From contig QFNI01000036.1 in assembly GCA_003240775.1 (NCBI GenBank), forward strand, positions 1 through 39,692: DNA of 39,692 nt. Reading direction: 5' to 3'. Made by a program: the position numbers and the translations under genes. The notes under the pieces were generated by a model. That model had not been told where the DNA came from and made no database searches. It saw only the letters and a list, made by a program, of their open reading frames with translations. Positions 32,376 through 39,692 of this stretch are shown piece by piece. The DNA is from Mesorhizobium amorphae (GTDB lineage: Bacteria; Pseudomonadota; Alphaproteobacteria; Rhizobiales; Rhizobiaceae). Each line of letters starts with the position of its first letter. The stretch's first letter is position 1.

Positions 32376-33332
32376 ATGGCTGCCCCGCTCGACCTCGACC
32401 AGCTCCAGACCTTTGTCGCCATCGCCGATTCCGGCAGCTTCACGCGGGCGGCGGGCGAGGTGTTCCGCACCCAGTCGGCCGTGTCCATGCAGATGCGCCG
32501 GCTCGAGGAGCGCATCGGCAAGCCCTTGTTCGAGAAAGACGGCCGCGCGAACCGCCTGACCGAAGAAGGCGAGCGCCTGCTTTCCTATGCGCGGCGCCTG
32601 CTGCACCTGAACCGCGAGACGCTGGCCGCCTTCGACGACCGCGCGCTCGAAGGCACGGTGCGCATCGGCACTCCCGACGACTATGCCGACCGCTTCCTGC
32701 CGGAGATCATGGGGCGCTTCGCGCGGTCCAACCCGCGCGTGGAACTCACCGTGATCTGCGAGCCCACGGCCAACCTCGTGGAATATGTGCGGCGCGGCCA
32801 GCTCGACCTCGCCTTGATCACGCATGACTGCTCGCGCGCGTCCTCGGAGATCGTGCGCCGCGAGCCGCTGCTCTGGGTGTCTTCCGCCAACCACGCGATC
32901 CACGAGGAGCCGGTTCTGCCCATGGCGTTCGGCCGGGCGAACTGCATGTGGCGGCGCACCGCCATCGATTCGCTCGACCAGGCGGGGCGCGAATACCGGG
33001 TGCTGTTTTCCTCGTGGTCGGCAGCCGTGATCGGGGCCGCCGTGCTTTCGGGGCTCGCGATCTCGGTTCTGCCGGAATGCGCGCTGAGGCCGGGCATGCG
33101 CGTGCTGGGCGAGAGCGAGGGCTTCGGCGCGCTGAGCGACATCCGGATCGGCCTGATGCGCGGCGCCTCCAAGCGGCCCGAGCTCGTGGACGCGCTCGCG
33201 CGCCACATCTCCGAAAGCCTGGACAACATCTCGGTGCCGCTCGTGGAAGAGGTGCCGGGCTTCGACTTCGCGTCCACGGGCTTCACGCGCATGCGCCGCC
33301 AGAAGCCCGGCCACATCATGCCCGGTTGGTGA
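32376..33332 (+). CDS. LysR-family transcriptional regulator, LsrB/VtlR-like
   Basis: A 318-residue LysR-type regulator: winged helix-turn-helix at about 5-65 (LDLDQLQTFVAIADSGSFTR, QSAVSMQMRRLEERIGKPLF) and an effector domain at 90-300 starting LEGTVRIGTPDDYADRFLPE. That block, VEYVRRGQLDLALITH and the ending PGHIMPGW are as I recall them for rhizobial LsrB and Brucella/Agrobacterium VtlR. It has four cysteines (128, 152, 190, 235); LsrB is described as redox-sensitive through cysteines. Known targets of the family include gshA and small DUF1127 genes, both neighbours here. The 183-base gap to the divergent DUF1127 gene contains CACTCTG and CAGAGTG arms (32283-32315). xseA starts 7 bases after its stop, so the two are likely co-transcribed. 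Confidence 0.87.
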   Translation: MAAPLDLDQLQTFVAIADSGSFTRAAGEVFRTQSAVSMQMRRLEERIGKPLFEKDGRANRLTEEGERLLSYARRLLHLNRETLAAFDDRALEGTVRIGTPDDYADRFLPEIMGRFARSNPRVELTVICEPTANLVEYVRRGQLDLALITHDCSRASSEIVRREPLLWVSSANHAIHEEPVLPMAFGRANCMWRRTAIDSLDQAGREYRVLFSSWSAAVIGAAVLSGLAISVLPECALRPGMRVLGESEGFGALSDIRIGLMRGASKRPELVDALARHISESLDNISVPLVEEVPGFDFASTGFTRMRRQKPGHIMPGW

Positions 33333-33339
33333 GGCCTTC

Positions 33340-35040
33340 ATGAGCGAGACTGCTTCCTCCCCCTCGCGGGGCGCGCCCACCAACGCATCGGACTATTCCG
33401 TGAGCGAGCTTTCGGGCGCGCTGAAGCGCACGGTGGAGGATGCGTTCGGCAATGTGCGCGTGCGCGGCGAGATCTCGGGCTATCGCGGTCCACATTCCTC
33501 GGGCCATGCCTATTTCGCGCTGAAGGACGAGCGCGCCCGGCTGGAGGCCGTGATCTGGAAGGGCTCGATGGGGCGCCTGCGCTTCCGGCCCGAAGAGGGC
33601 ATGGAGGTGATCGCGTCGGGCAAGCTCACCACCTATCCCGGCTCGTCCAAATATCAGATCGTGATCGAGCAGCTCGAGCCCGCGGGCGCGGGCGCGCTGA
33701 TGGCCCTGCTCGAGGAGCGCAAGCGCAAGCTCGCCGCCGAAGGGCTGTTCGAGCGCGACCGCAAGCGCCCCCTGCCCTTTCTGCCGCGCGTGATCGGCGT
33801 GGTGACATCGCCCACGGGTGCCGTGATCCGCGATATCCTGCACCGCCTGGCCGACCGCTATCCGCTGCATGTGATGGTGTGGCCGGTGCGGGTGCAGGGC
33901 GAGACGTCGGGCGCGGAGGCAGCGGCTGCCGTGCGCGGCTTCAACGCGCTGCCCGAGGGCTTCGCGCGGCCCGATCTCCTGATCGTCGCGCGCGGGGGCG
34001 GCAGCCTCGAAGACCTCTGGGGCTTCAACGACGAGGCCCTGGTGCGCGCGGTGGGTGCTTCGCTCATCCCGGTGATCTCGGCCGTGGGCCACGAGACCGA
34101 CTGGACCTTGATCGACCTCGTCGCCGACCGGCGCGCGCCGACCCCCACGGGGGCCGCCGAAATGGCCGTTCCCGTGCGGGCCGAGCTCGAGGCGGGCCTG
34201 GCTTCCTTCGGCGCGCGGATGCGCGCGGGGCTGAGCCGGCTTCTCGACCGCCGCCGGCAGGCCGTGCGCGCGGCATCGCGCGCGCTGCCCGTTCCCGACC
34301 AGCTGCTCGCGCTGCCCCGCCGCCGCCTGGACGAGGCTTCGAGCCGCTTGGAGCGGAGCCTCGGTGTCGCGCTTCAGGCGCAGCGCGCGCGTCTCGGGGC
34401 AGCGCGCCTCTCCTCGACGCCATTGAAGCGCCGGGTGGAGGACGCCCAGCGCGGCCTCGGGCGTACGGCAGCCCGGCTTGGCAACGCGGCCTTGCGCGCG
34501 CGTGCGGACAAGGCCCGCGCGCTTCGCCAGAGTGCGGCGCGCTTGTCGCTGCAGCCCATCGAGCGTCGCCTGATGGAGGCCGTGCGCCACGAGACGCGCC
34601 TTGCCGACCGCCTGGCCCGCGCCGGCGCCCGCGACCTCGCCCGCCGCCGCGAGACTTTGAGCCGCGCGGGTGCGGGCCTGCGCCTCCAGCCGCTCGTTCT
34701 CGCGGCGGATGCGCTGCGCCAGCGGCTGGACCTGTCTGCCGCGGCCCTCGACCAGAACGCCGGAGCTTCCCTCGAAGACCGCCGCACCCGCCTCGCCCAG
34801 GCCGACCGCCTGTTGTCGTCCTTGTCGTATCGCTCGGTGCTCGGCCGCGGCTTCGCGGTGGTCAGGGGCGAAGGCGATCACCCGGTGACGCAGGCCGGCG
34901 GGTTGGCCGCGGGGCAGCATTTCACGGTGGAATTCGCCGATGGCCGCGTGTCGGCGGTGGCGGGCACGGACGCAGCCGCGACGCCGCGCAAGCGCGCGTC
35001 TGGCAAGCGGGCCGCCAAGGACCAGGGCTCGCTCTTCTAG
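33340..35040 (+). CDS. xseA: Exodeoxyribonuclease VII large subunit
   Basis: A 566-residue nuclease subunit that degrades single-stranded DNA with XseB. An N-terminal OB-fold (about 18-115: YSVSELSGALKRTVEDAFGN, HAYFALKDERARLEAVIWKG) precedes the catalytic domain with ARGGGSLEDLWGFNDE and ISAVGHETDWTLIDLVADRR, then a long Arg/Ala-rich helical region and a short C-terminal conserved block, RGFAVVRGEG. It is longer than the E. coli enzyme (about 456), mainly in the helical region, as in other alphaproteobacteria. GAGG lies 6 bases before the ATG. xseB is not in the window. Confidence 0.95.
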   Translation: MSETASSPSRGAPTNASDYSVSELSGALKRTVEDAFGNVRVRGEISGYRGPHSSGHAYFALKDERARLEAVIWKGSMGRLRFRPEEGMEVIASGKLTTYPGSSKYQIVIEQLEPAGAGALMALLEERKRKLAAEGLFERDRKRPLPFLPRVIGVVTSPTGAVIRDILHRLADRYPLHVMVWPVRVQGETSGAEAAAAVRGFNALPEGFARPDLLIVARGGGSLEDLWGFNDEALVRAVGASLIPVISAVGHETDWTLIDLVADRRAPTPTGAAEMAVPVRAELEAGLASFGARMRAGLSRLLDRRRQAVRAASRALPVPDQLLALPRRRLDEASSRLERSLGVALQAQRARLGAARLSSTPLKRRVEDAQRGLGRTAARLGNAALRARADKARALRQSAARLSLQPIERRLMEAVRHETRLADRLARAGARDLARRRETLSRAGAGLRLQPLVLAADALRQRLDLSAAALDQNAGASLEDRRTRLAQADRLLSSLSYRSVLGRGFAVVRGEGDHPVTQAGGLAAGQHFTVEFADGRVSAVAGTDAAATPRKRASGKRAAKDQGSLF

Positions 35041-35275
35041 CTTCGCCGGATTGACGGCGCGGCGACGCACCCGGAGGCCCACCGCTCTCGTCCTTGCGGG
35101 CGAGCGAAAATGTCCGCGTGAAGTTGCGGTCTACCGGTCTCTCCCCGCGATTATTGAGGTGTTGGCTCTACCGAGGCAGAAGGGTGCGGAGTGTCATGGG
35201 GTAATTCTACCCAGCGAGACTGTTTTTCTCTCTGTCCCGTACTCGAAAGCATGTTCGATACGTTGGAGTCTTGGT

Positions 35276-35728
35276 TTGGAGTTTCGGTGGTTTTTTGATC
35301 TCTATACGGGGCTAGGCGGCAGATTGCTGCGCTGGCACCGATCCTTACTGCGGCAGCCGCCTATGATCTCGCCCGGGCTCTGCTCAGCCTACCCACGGAC
35401 ATTGCAAGCCGGCACGGCTACGAACTGACGGCTTCCGCTGCAGCCTCCGTACTCGCCTGCACCACGCACCATGGTTCGAGCAAACCGCTCGCGACCTTCG
35501 GGGTCGCCAGATCGGCCGATGACAGCGAGCTGCTGTGGAAGGCGCTCCAGAATGCGGCGCTTAGCGGCAACCCATGCGATTGTTGCTCTCCGGCCGGCCG
35601 TGCCGCTCTGGATGCTGCGTACCAATCCCAGCCCTGCATCCGATGCTGGCCAGCTGCCGCCCCGGCTTGAAAGCTGTGGTCGAGAAATCGCCTGGGCATG
35701 GATCGACCAGAGACTGTCTCGCACATGA
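35276..35728 (+). pseudogene. Frameshifted homologue of the unknown 151-aa gene at 2304-2759
   Basis: Aligns with the intact gene from the same TTG start (35276; compare 2304) to the same end (CWVGQRLPRT versus AWIDQRLSRT). Two frame changes break it: one at about 35320 between the N-terminal LEFRWFFDLYTG and IAALAPILTAAAAYDLARAL, and one at about 35575 between ALQNAALSGNPCD and AIVALRPAVPLWMLRTN. About 51 of 79 residues are identical in the middle segment. The total length (453 bases) nearly equals the intact gene (456). It lies directly upstream of ugd, whereas the intact copy is next to a glycosyltransferase. Confidence 0.85.
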
Positions 35729-35896
35729 GTCCGCATCCAGGCAATTGGTAAACCCCTCATGGCGAATTTCCGCCCGCAACCATGATTGCTACGGCGATGC
35801 GCTGAGCATAAGAGGCTGCGTGCGTCCTTCGTGTCTTTCACGCTCGTGAATGTCGCAAGGACAATATTCTCCGTGCCCGAGGGGAAGGGTCCGAGC

Positions 35897-37066
35897 TTGC
35901 CGAATATCGCTGTTCTTGGAATGGGTTACGTTGGCGTGGCCAACGCCCTCTTGCTTGCCCGAAGCAACAAGGTGTCCGCTTTCGACATCAATTCGAGGCG
36001 TGTCGAGATGCTGGGCAAAGGTGTTTCGCCTTTGTCGGACCGTGAAGTCGAAGATGCGCTGGCGAACGGCGTGCCGAACTTGGGCGTCTTCAACGACTTC
36101 GAAAAAGCCGTTTCCGGCGCGGAGTTCGTCATCGTCTCCACCCCCACCAACTACGACGACGTGCTCAACACCTTCGATACCGAGAGCGTGGAAAGCTCGA
36201 TCGAAGCGGTGATGGCGTTGAACCCTTCCGCTACGATCGTCATCAAATCCACCATCCCCGTTGGCTTCACGGAAAGCATGCGCGCGCGGTTTGGCTCGGA
36301 CCGCATCCTGTTCTCGCCCGAGTTCCTACGCGAGGGCCGTGCGCTTCACGACAACCTCCACCCCTCCCGCATCGTGGTGGGGGACCGAGGGCCGCGAGGC
36401 AAGGCAGTCGCGCAGCTGTTTGCCGAGGCCGCCGAGAAGCAGGACGTGCCGGTCGTGCTCACGGGCTCAAGCGAGGCGGAAGCCATCAAGCTGTTCGCCA
36501 ACACCTACCTTGCCATGCGCATCGCCTTCTTCAACGAACTCGATTCCTATGCCGAACTCCACGGGCTCGACGCACGCTCCATCATCGAAGGGGTATCGAC
36601 CGATCCCCGTGTCGGCACCCACTACAACAACCCCTCGTTCGGCTACGGCGGCTACTGCCTGCCCAAGGACACCAAGCAGTTGCTCGCCAATTATCGCGAC
36701 TTGCCGCAGAACCTGATCAGTGCGATCATCGATTCCAACTCGACCCGAAAGGACGCCGTGGCGGAGCGCGTGCTTGCCCGCGACCCCGAGACGGTCGGCT
36801 TCTTCCGGCTGACCATGAAGACCAACTCCGACAATCTGCGCGAGTCCTCCATCCAGGGCGTGATCGAGCGCGTGCGCGCCAAGGGCAAGCGCACCGTGAT
36901 CTTCGAGCCGATGGTCGAAGGCAATGACTATCAGGGCTCGGAAGTGATCGGCGACCTCGACGCCTTCAAGCGCGAGTGTGACATCATCGTCGCAAACCGC
37001 ATGCATGAGACGATCCAGGATGTGAGCCACAAGGTCTACACGCGAGACCTTTTCGGCAAGGACTAG
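35897..37066 (+). CDS. ugd: UDP-glucose 6-dehydrogenase, Ugd-like (E. coli type)
   Basis: A 389-residue NAD-dependent dehydrogenase converting UDP-glucose to UDP-glucuronate for surface polysaccharide. The Rossmann start is IAVLGMGYVGVANALLLARS; SPEFLREGRALHDNLHPSRI and NPSFGYGGYCLPKDTKQLLA follow, with the catalytic Cys254, equivalent by position to Cys253 of E. coli Ugd (388 residues). The frame is open to 35786, but the TTG at 35897 is preferred: it is preceded by GAGGGGAAGGG and gives the family length. GTG at 35873 is an alternative. It begins the rightward polysaccharide region with the pyruvyl transferase-like gene 79 bases downstream. Similarity to the E. coli type rather than the longer rhizobial RkpK type is notable and may indicate transfer. 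Confidence 0.94.
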   Translation: MPNIAVLGMGYVGVANALLLARSNKVSAFDINSRRVEMLGKGVSPLSDREVEDALANGVPNLGVFNDFEKAVSGAEFVIVSTPTNYDDVLNTFDTESVESSIEAVMALNPSATIVIKSTIPVGFTESMRARFGSDRILFSPEFLREGRALHDNLHPSRIVVGDRGPRGKAVAQLFAEAAEKQDVPVVLTGSSEAEAIKLFANTYLAMRIAFFNELDSYAELHGLDARSIIEGVSTDPRVGTHYNNPSFGYGGYCLPKDTKQLLANYRDLPQNLISAIIDSNSTRKDAVAERVLARDPETVGFFRLTMKTNSDNLRESSIQGVIERVRAKGKRTVIFEPMVEGNDYQGSEVIGDLDAFKRECDIIVANRMHETIQDVSHKVYTRDLFGKD

Positions 37067-37145
37067 GAACGTGCCGCTCTGCAGGCTGCAGCGAACAGCC
37101 CCGCATACCTACGACGACCACACCCAAACGCCTCAGGACCCTTTC

Positions 37146-38267
37146 ATGATCGGCTATCTGGCTCCCAACGACGGCAACGTTCCCCTGGAGCACACGCTCA
37201 CGGGCCGTTCGATCATGGCGAATTCCGGCAGCAACACCGGCAATCTCGCCTTCTTCTACATGGGCTGCCGTCTGGTGGAGGGCGACATCACGTTCCTCAC
37301 CCACTCTGACCCCCGGGTGAAGCTGTGCGACGCCGTCATCGTTCCCGCAGCCAATTGGATCGGCGGCCATACGGACATCGCGTTCCTGGCCAAGGCGCTT
37401 GCCGACGTCACCTGCCCCATCCTGGTACTCGGCCTGGGCGCCCAGTCGGAGAACGAGGATCAGATCCCCGAGATACCGGACGGCACCAAGGCGTTCCTCA
37501 AGCTCCTCAACAAGAAGGGCGCGCGCGTGGGCGTGCGGGGCGAATACTCGGCTAAGGTGCTTGAGCACTATGGTTTGAAGAACTTCCGCGTCGTCGGCTG
37601 CCCTTCGCTCCTCACCTCGTCGGACAAGAACCTCGGCCGGACTATGGAAGAGAAGATCGGCCGCTTGTCGATCGAAAACATCCTGATCGCCGCCGCCTGC
37701 ATCAAGGGCAAGCTGCAGAGCGTCGAGCGAGAGCTCTTCCGCATGGCGCTTTACCGGCGCGGGTCGTCCTATGTCGTCCAGCGGCCTTCCGAGTTCATCT
37801 CCGTTCTGACCCGGCAGACGCTCACGCCCGAAGAGGACGCCTACCTGCGGATGACCGCGAGCTTCCTCGGCCTGTCCGGCGGCAAGGCGGAGCTTGTGGC
37901 GTTCCTGCTCGAGGTCGGCCACGTTCCCGTCGGCGTCGAAGGGTGGTCGGCCCACGCACAGCGCTTCTCATGTGCCATCAACACGCGCATCCACGGCACC
38001 ATGGTCCCCTTCCAGGCGGGCGTGCCGTCGCTCTGCATCACCCATGATACCCGGACCAAGGAGCTGGCCGAGCGGTGCAAGCTTCCGCGCATCACCATCG
38101 CCCAATTCACGGAGAACCGTCATCGCCTGAAGACGATGTTCGGCTCAGCCCAATTCGACGGCGCGGCCTTCGACGAGAACCGCACCGCCGTCGCACAGGA
38201 CTACGTCGCCATGCTGGCCGAGATCGGGCTCATGCCGTCCCGGCACCTGCAGGCCCTAGCCAACTAG
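37146..38267 (+). CDS. Polysaccharide pyruvyl transferase family protein 1
   Basis: A 373-residue protein with the polysaccharide pyruvyl transferase pattern: SNTGNLAFFYMGCRL at about 28-42, VLGLGAQSENEDQIPEIPDG, GVRGEYSAKVLEHYG, VVGCPSLLTS, and the C-terminal TRIHGTMVPFQAGVPSLCIT. The family transfers pyruvate ketals onto sugars of exopolysaccharides or teichoic acids, or acts as a glycosyltransferase-like GT-B protein. The start at 37146 follows an AGGA. The open frame extends to 37071 without family homology. It lies downstream of ugd, so a role in decorating an acidic polysaccharide is likely. Its stop overlaps the convergent paralogue by 12 bases. Confidence 0.85.
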   Translation: MIGYLAPNDGNVPLEHTLTGRSIMANSGSNTGNLAFFYMGCRLVEGDITFLTHSDPRVKLCDAVIVPAANWIGGHTDIAFLAKALADVTCPILVLGLGAQSENEDQIPEIPDGTKAFLKLLNKKGARVGVRGEYSAKVLEHYGLKNFRVVGCPSLLTSSDKNLGRTMEEKIGRLSIENILIAAACIKGKLQSVERELFRMALYRRGSSYVVQRPSEFISVLTRQTLTPEEDAYLRMTASFLGLSGGKAELVAFLLEVGHVPVGVEGWSAHAQRFSCAINTRIHGTMVPFQAGVPSLCITHDTRTKELAERCKLPRITIAQFTENRHRLKTMFGSAQFDGAAFDENRTAVAQDYVAMLAEIGLMPSRHLQALAN

Positions 38268-39425
38268 CTCAGGCGCACGGGTGCCGAGGAGCGGGGCGAA
38301 CTCGGCAACCGGCGCAAGATCGTTGTCGGACAAGAAGGTCGCAAACTTCGCGCCCAGCTCGCGCCGGTGCGCGTTGAAGGCCTCCGCATCGAACTTGAAC
38401 AGGTCGGGCAGTTGGTCCCGCCTGATGCCGGCCGAAACATCCGACAGCATGACGTAGGGCACCATCATGGTCTCGCACAGCTCGCGCGTGCGGGAGTCGT
38501 GCGCGATGCAGAGCCCAGGCACGCCCGCCTGCAGCGCCAGCATCACGCCGTGGATGCGCGCGCCGACGACGAGATCGTAGGACCGGAGATACTCCATCCA
38601 GGCCGAGATGTTCATGAAGGCACGCGCGTAGCGGAAGCTCCAGCGCTTGAACTCCTCGGTGGTCAGCTCGGGCGCCGTGAAGAGGCGCATGCTTTCGACG
38701 GTGCTTTCCGGAATCCCATTCCAGTCCCCTCGCGCCATCGCGATCATCTCGATGGGGCTCTGCACGATGTAGGAGCCGTCGGTCGCCGCCATGATCCTGG
38801 TGAGCGAGGTTTCGAGGCGTGTCATGTGCTTCCAGGCATGGTGGGCGGACGCCACACACACCCGGTCGAACGACGAGCGCTTCGCGCGCTCGGCGATTGT
38901 GTTGCCCAGCCTGGGGTCGGGGTTGATGAACAGGGTCGGGCAGCCAAGCACCACCGCGTTCTCGCCCGCGCCATAGTGGTCGAGCACCTGCTTGGTGAAG
39001 GGCCCGCGCACCGAGATGTTGGGCTTGCCCTTCGGCGAGCGCTTTGCGATCTCCTTGATCCAGCGGATCGTGCCGTCTGGAACGGCCGGAATCTTCTCGA
39101 ATTTCGGGTCGCTCTGCGCGCCCAGCCCGATCGAGACCAGACTGCAGTCGAGCTTGGAAACGGTTTCGGCCGTCTTGCCCAGATCCGAGTGGGCGCCGAC
39201 CTGATTCGCGCACGGCAGAACGCCGATGTCGCCGAAGCTCTCGACGCGCCGCCCGGCTGGGGTGAGCGACGTGGTTTCGATGCTGCGGCCGAGGATTTTC
39301 TTGATCGCGAAGTGGAATGCGAGGTTGCCGGTGTTGTGGCCGACGGCCTTGTACACCTCGTCCGTCGTCATCGCGGCGCTGTCTTCGACCGAGTCCTCAA
39401 GGCCGATGATGAAAGGCTTTGGCAT
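38256..39425 (-). CDS. Polysaccharide pyruvyl transferase family protein 2
   Basis: A 389-residue paralogue of the neighbouring gene, in the opposite direction. Shared blocks are GHNTGNLAFHFAIKKIL, VSIGLGAQSDPKFEKIPAVP, SVRGPFTKQVLDHYG, VLGCPTLFIN and GARIHGVMLALQAGVPGLCI. The start at 39425 (MPKPFIIGLEDSVEDS, with GGGA upstream) is slightly preferred over an ATG at 39452, which would add nine residues. The two stops face each other and overlap by 12 bases, so neither gene has its own terminator. The upstream region beyond 39452 is markedly AT-rich. The role is in surface-polysaccharide modification, by analogy; donor and acceptor are unknown. Confidence 0.84.
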   Translation of the reverse strand: MPKPFIIGLEDSVEDSAAMTTDEVYKAVGHNTGNLAFHFAIKKILGRSIETTSLTPAGRRVESFGDIGVLPCANQVGAHSDLGKTAETVSKLDCSLVSIGLGAQSDPKFEKIPAVPDGTIRWIKEIAKRSPKGKPNISVRGPFTKQVLDHYGAGENAVVLGCPTLFINPDPRLGNTIAERAKRSSFDRVCVASAHHAWKHMTRLETSLTRIMAATDGSYIVQSPIEMIAMARGDWNGIPESTVESMRLFTAPELTTEEFKRWSFRYARAFMNISAWMEYLRSYDLVVGARIHGVMLALQAGVPGLCIAHDSRTRELCETMMVPYVMLSDVSAGIRRDQLPDLFKFDAEAFNAHRRELGAKFATFLSDNDLAPVAEFAPLLGTRAPELVG

Positions 39426-39452
39426 CTGCAATCCCGTCTTGCAACGTGTCAT

Positions 39453-39692
39453 GACGTATACCTACAACCTTTGACAGCTTATGTCGACAAATCCATAGAC
39501 GGCTCGTCTGAATCGCATGCTAATGTACAAGGCAAAAGAAACATAAGCCTCCCTCATAGTTAGGCGGGTTAGCGGTTAGGCTGCTTACTTAAGCATCGCA
39601 AAAATAAAAATCTTAATAGCAACATAATCCTCTTTGCAATCCTCTAGTATAAATTCTACGAGTATGATATACGCTTAGGGTTAATCGCTACA
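39453..39692. other. AT-rich stretch at the right edge of the window
   Basis: These 240 bases contain no gene and change sharply in composition: 39601-39660 has 16 G or C in 60, against a strongly GC-rich background. Three GTTAG words at 39559-39579 are spaced 9 and 7 bases apart. It probably contains the promoter of the leftward pyruvyl transferase-like gene and may be the edge of horizontally acquired DNA continuing beyond the window. Confidence 0.6.

Noticed and set aside
35041..35275. Small hairpin (GGGTA/TACCC at about 35199-35212) as an xseA terminator
   Set aside because: The stem is only 5 bp and the T-run begins about 10 bases later; too weak to call.

Overview
The window looks like a chromosomal segment of a GC-rich alphaproteobacterium of the order Hyphomicrobiales (Rhizobiales). 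The reasons are the gene order hisS-hisZ-hisG with a short HisG, rsmE next to gshA, HAD-IIA/ribF/ileS in one run, a CIRCE-controlled groESL, an LsrB/VtlR-like LysR regulator beside a DUF1127 gene, and rhizobial-type dispersed palindromic repeats. No tRNA, rRNA or CRISPR array was found. The genus cannot be fixed from the sequence alone.

Layout. Positions 1-5180 are an accessory region with a decayed prophage. It holds a leftward lysis cassette (GH24 endolysin, holin-like protein, Rz-like protein, two small proteins, the last cut by the window edge), an opposing small gene, an unknown 151-codon gene with a TTG start, a glycosyltransferase, a truncated phage protein, and a tyrosine integrase that has lost its start and a catalytic arginine. 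Positions 5254-35040 are conserved core chromosome: ileS, ribF and a HAD-IIA phosphatase (leftward); a TadG-like von Willebrand protein; groES-groEL and csbD-like stress genes; fumC; the hisS-hisZ-hisG cluster (leftward); a small secreted protein; tag; an L,D-transpeptidase; a leftward glcD-glcE-glcF glycolate oxidase operon carrying a DUF433 gene and a 46-residue ORF; a PPP-type phosphatase; a small exported peptide; rsmE; gshA; a DUF937 protein; a DUF1127 protein; an LsrB/VtlR-like regulator; and xseA. Positions 35276-39692 are again accessory: a frameshifted relative of the 151-codon gene at 2304, UDP-glucose 6-dehydrogenase, and two convergent paralogous polysaccharide pyruvyl transferase-like genes, ending in a strikingly AT-rich stretch.

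How the parts relate. The core genes serve translation (ileS, hisS, rsmE), cofactor and amino-acid synthesis (ribF, hisZ/hisG), proteostasis (groESL), central carbon metabolism (fumC, glcDEF), DNA repair (tag, xseA), redox balance (gshA, probably with its LsrB-type regulator nearby) and the cell wall (L,D-transpeptidase). The two accessory flanks share a homologous gene of unknown function and both carry surface-polysaccharide genes, so they may belong to one family of exchangeable islands. Intergenic spaces hold three families of dispersed or inverted repeats. I saw no single convincing new multi-gene system. The best leads are the duplicated 151-codon gene family, the insertion of a DUF433 module inside the glycolate oxidase operon, and the physical clustering of gshA, DUF1127 and the LsrB-like regulator.
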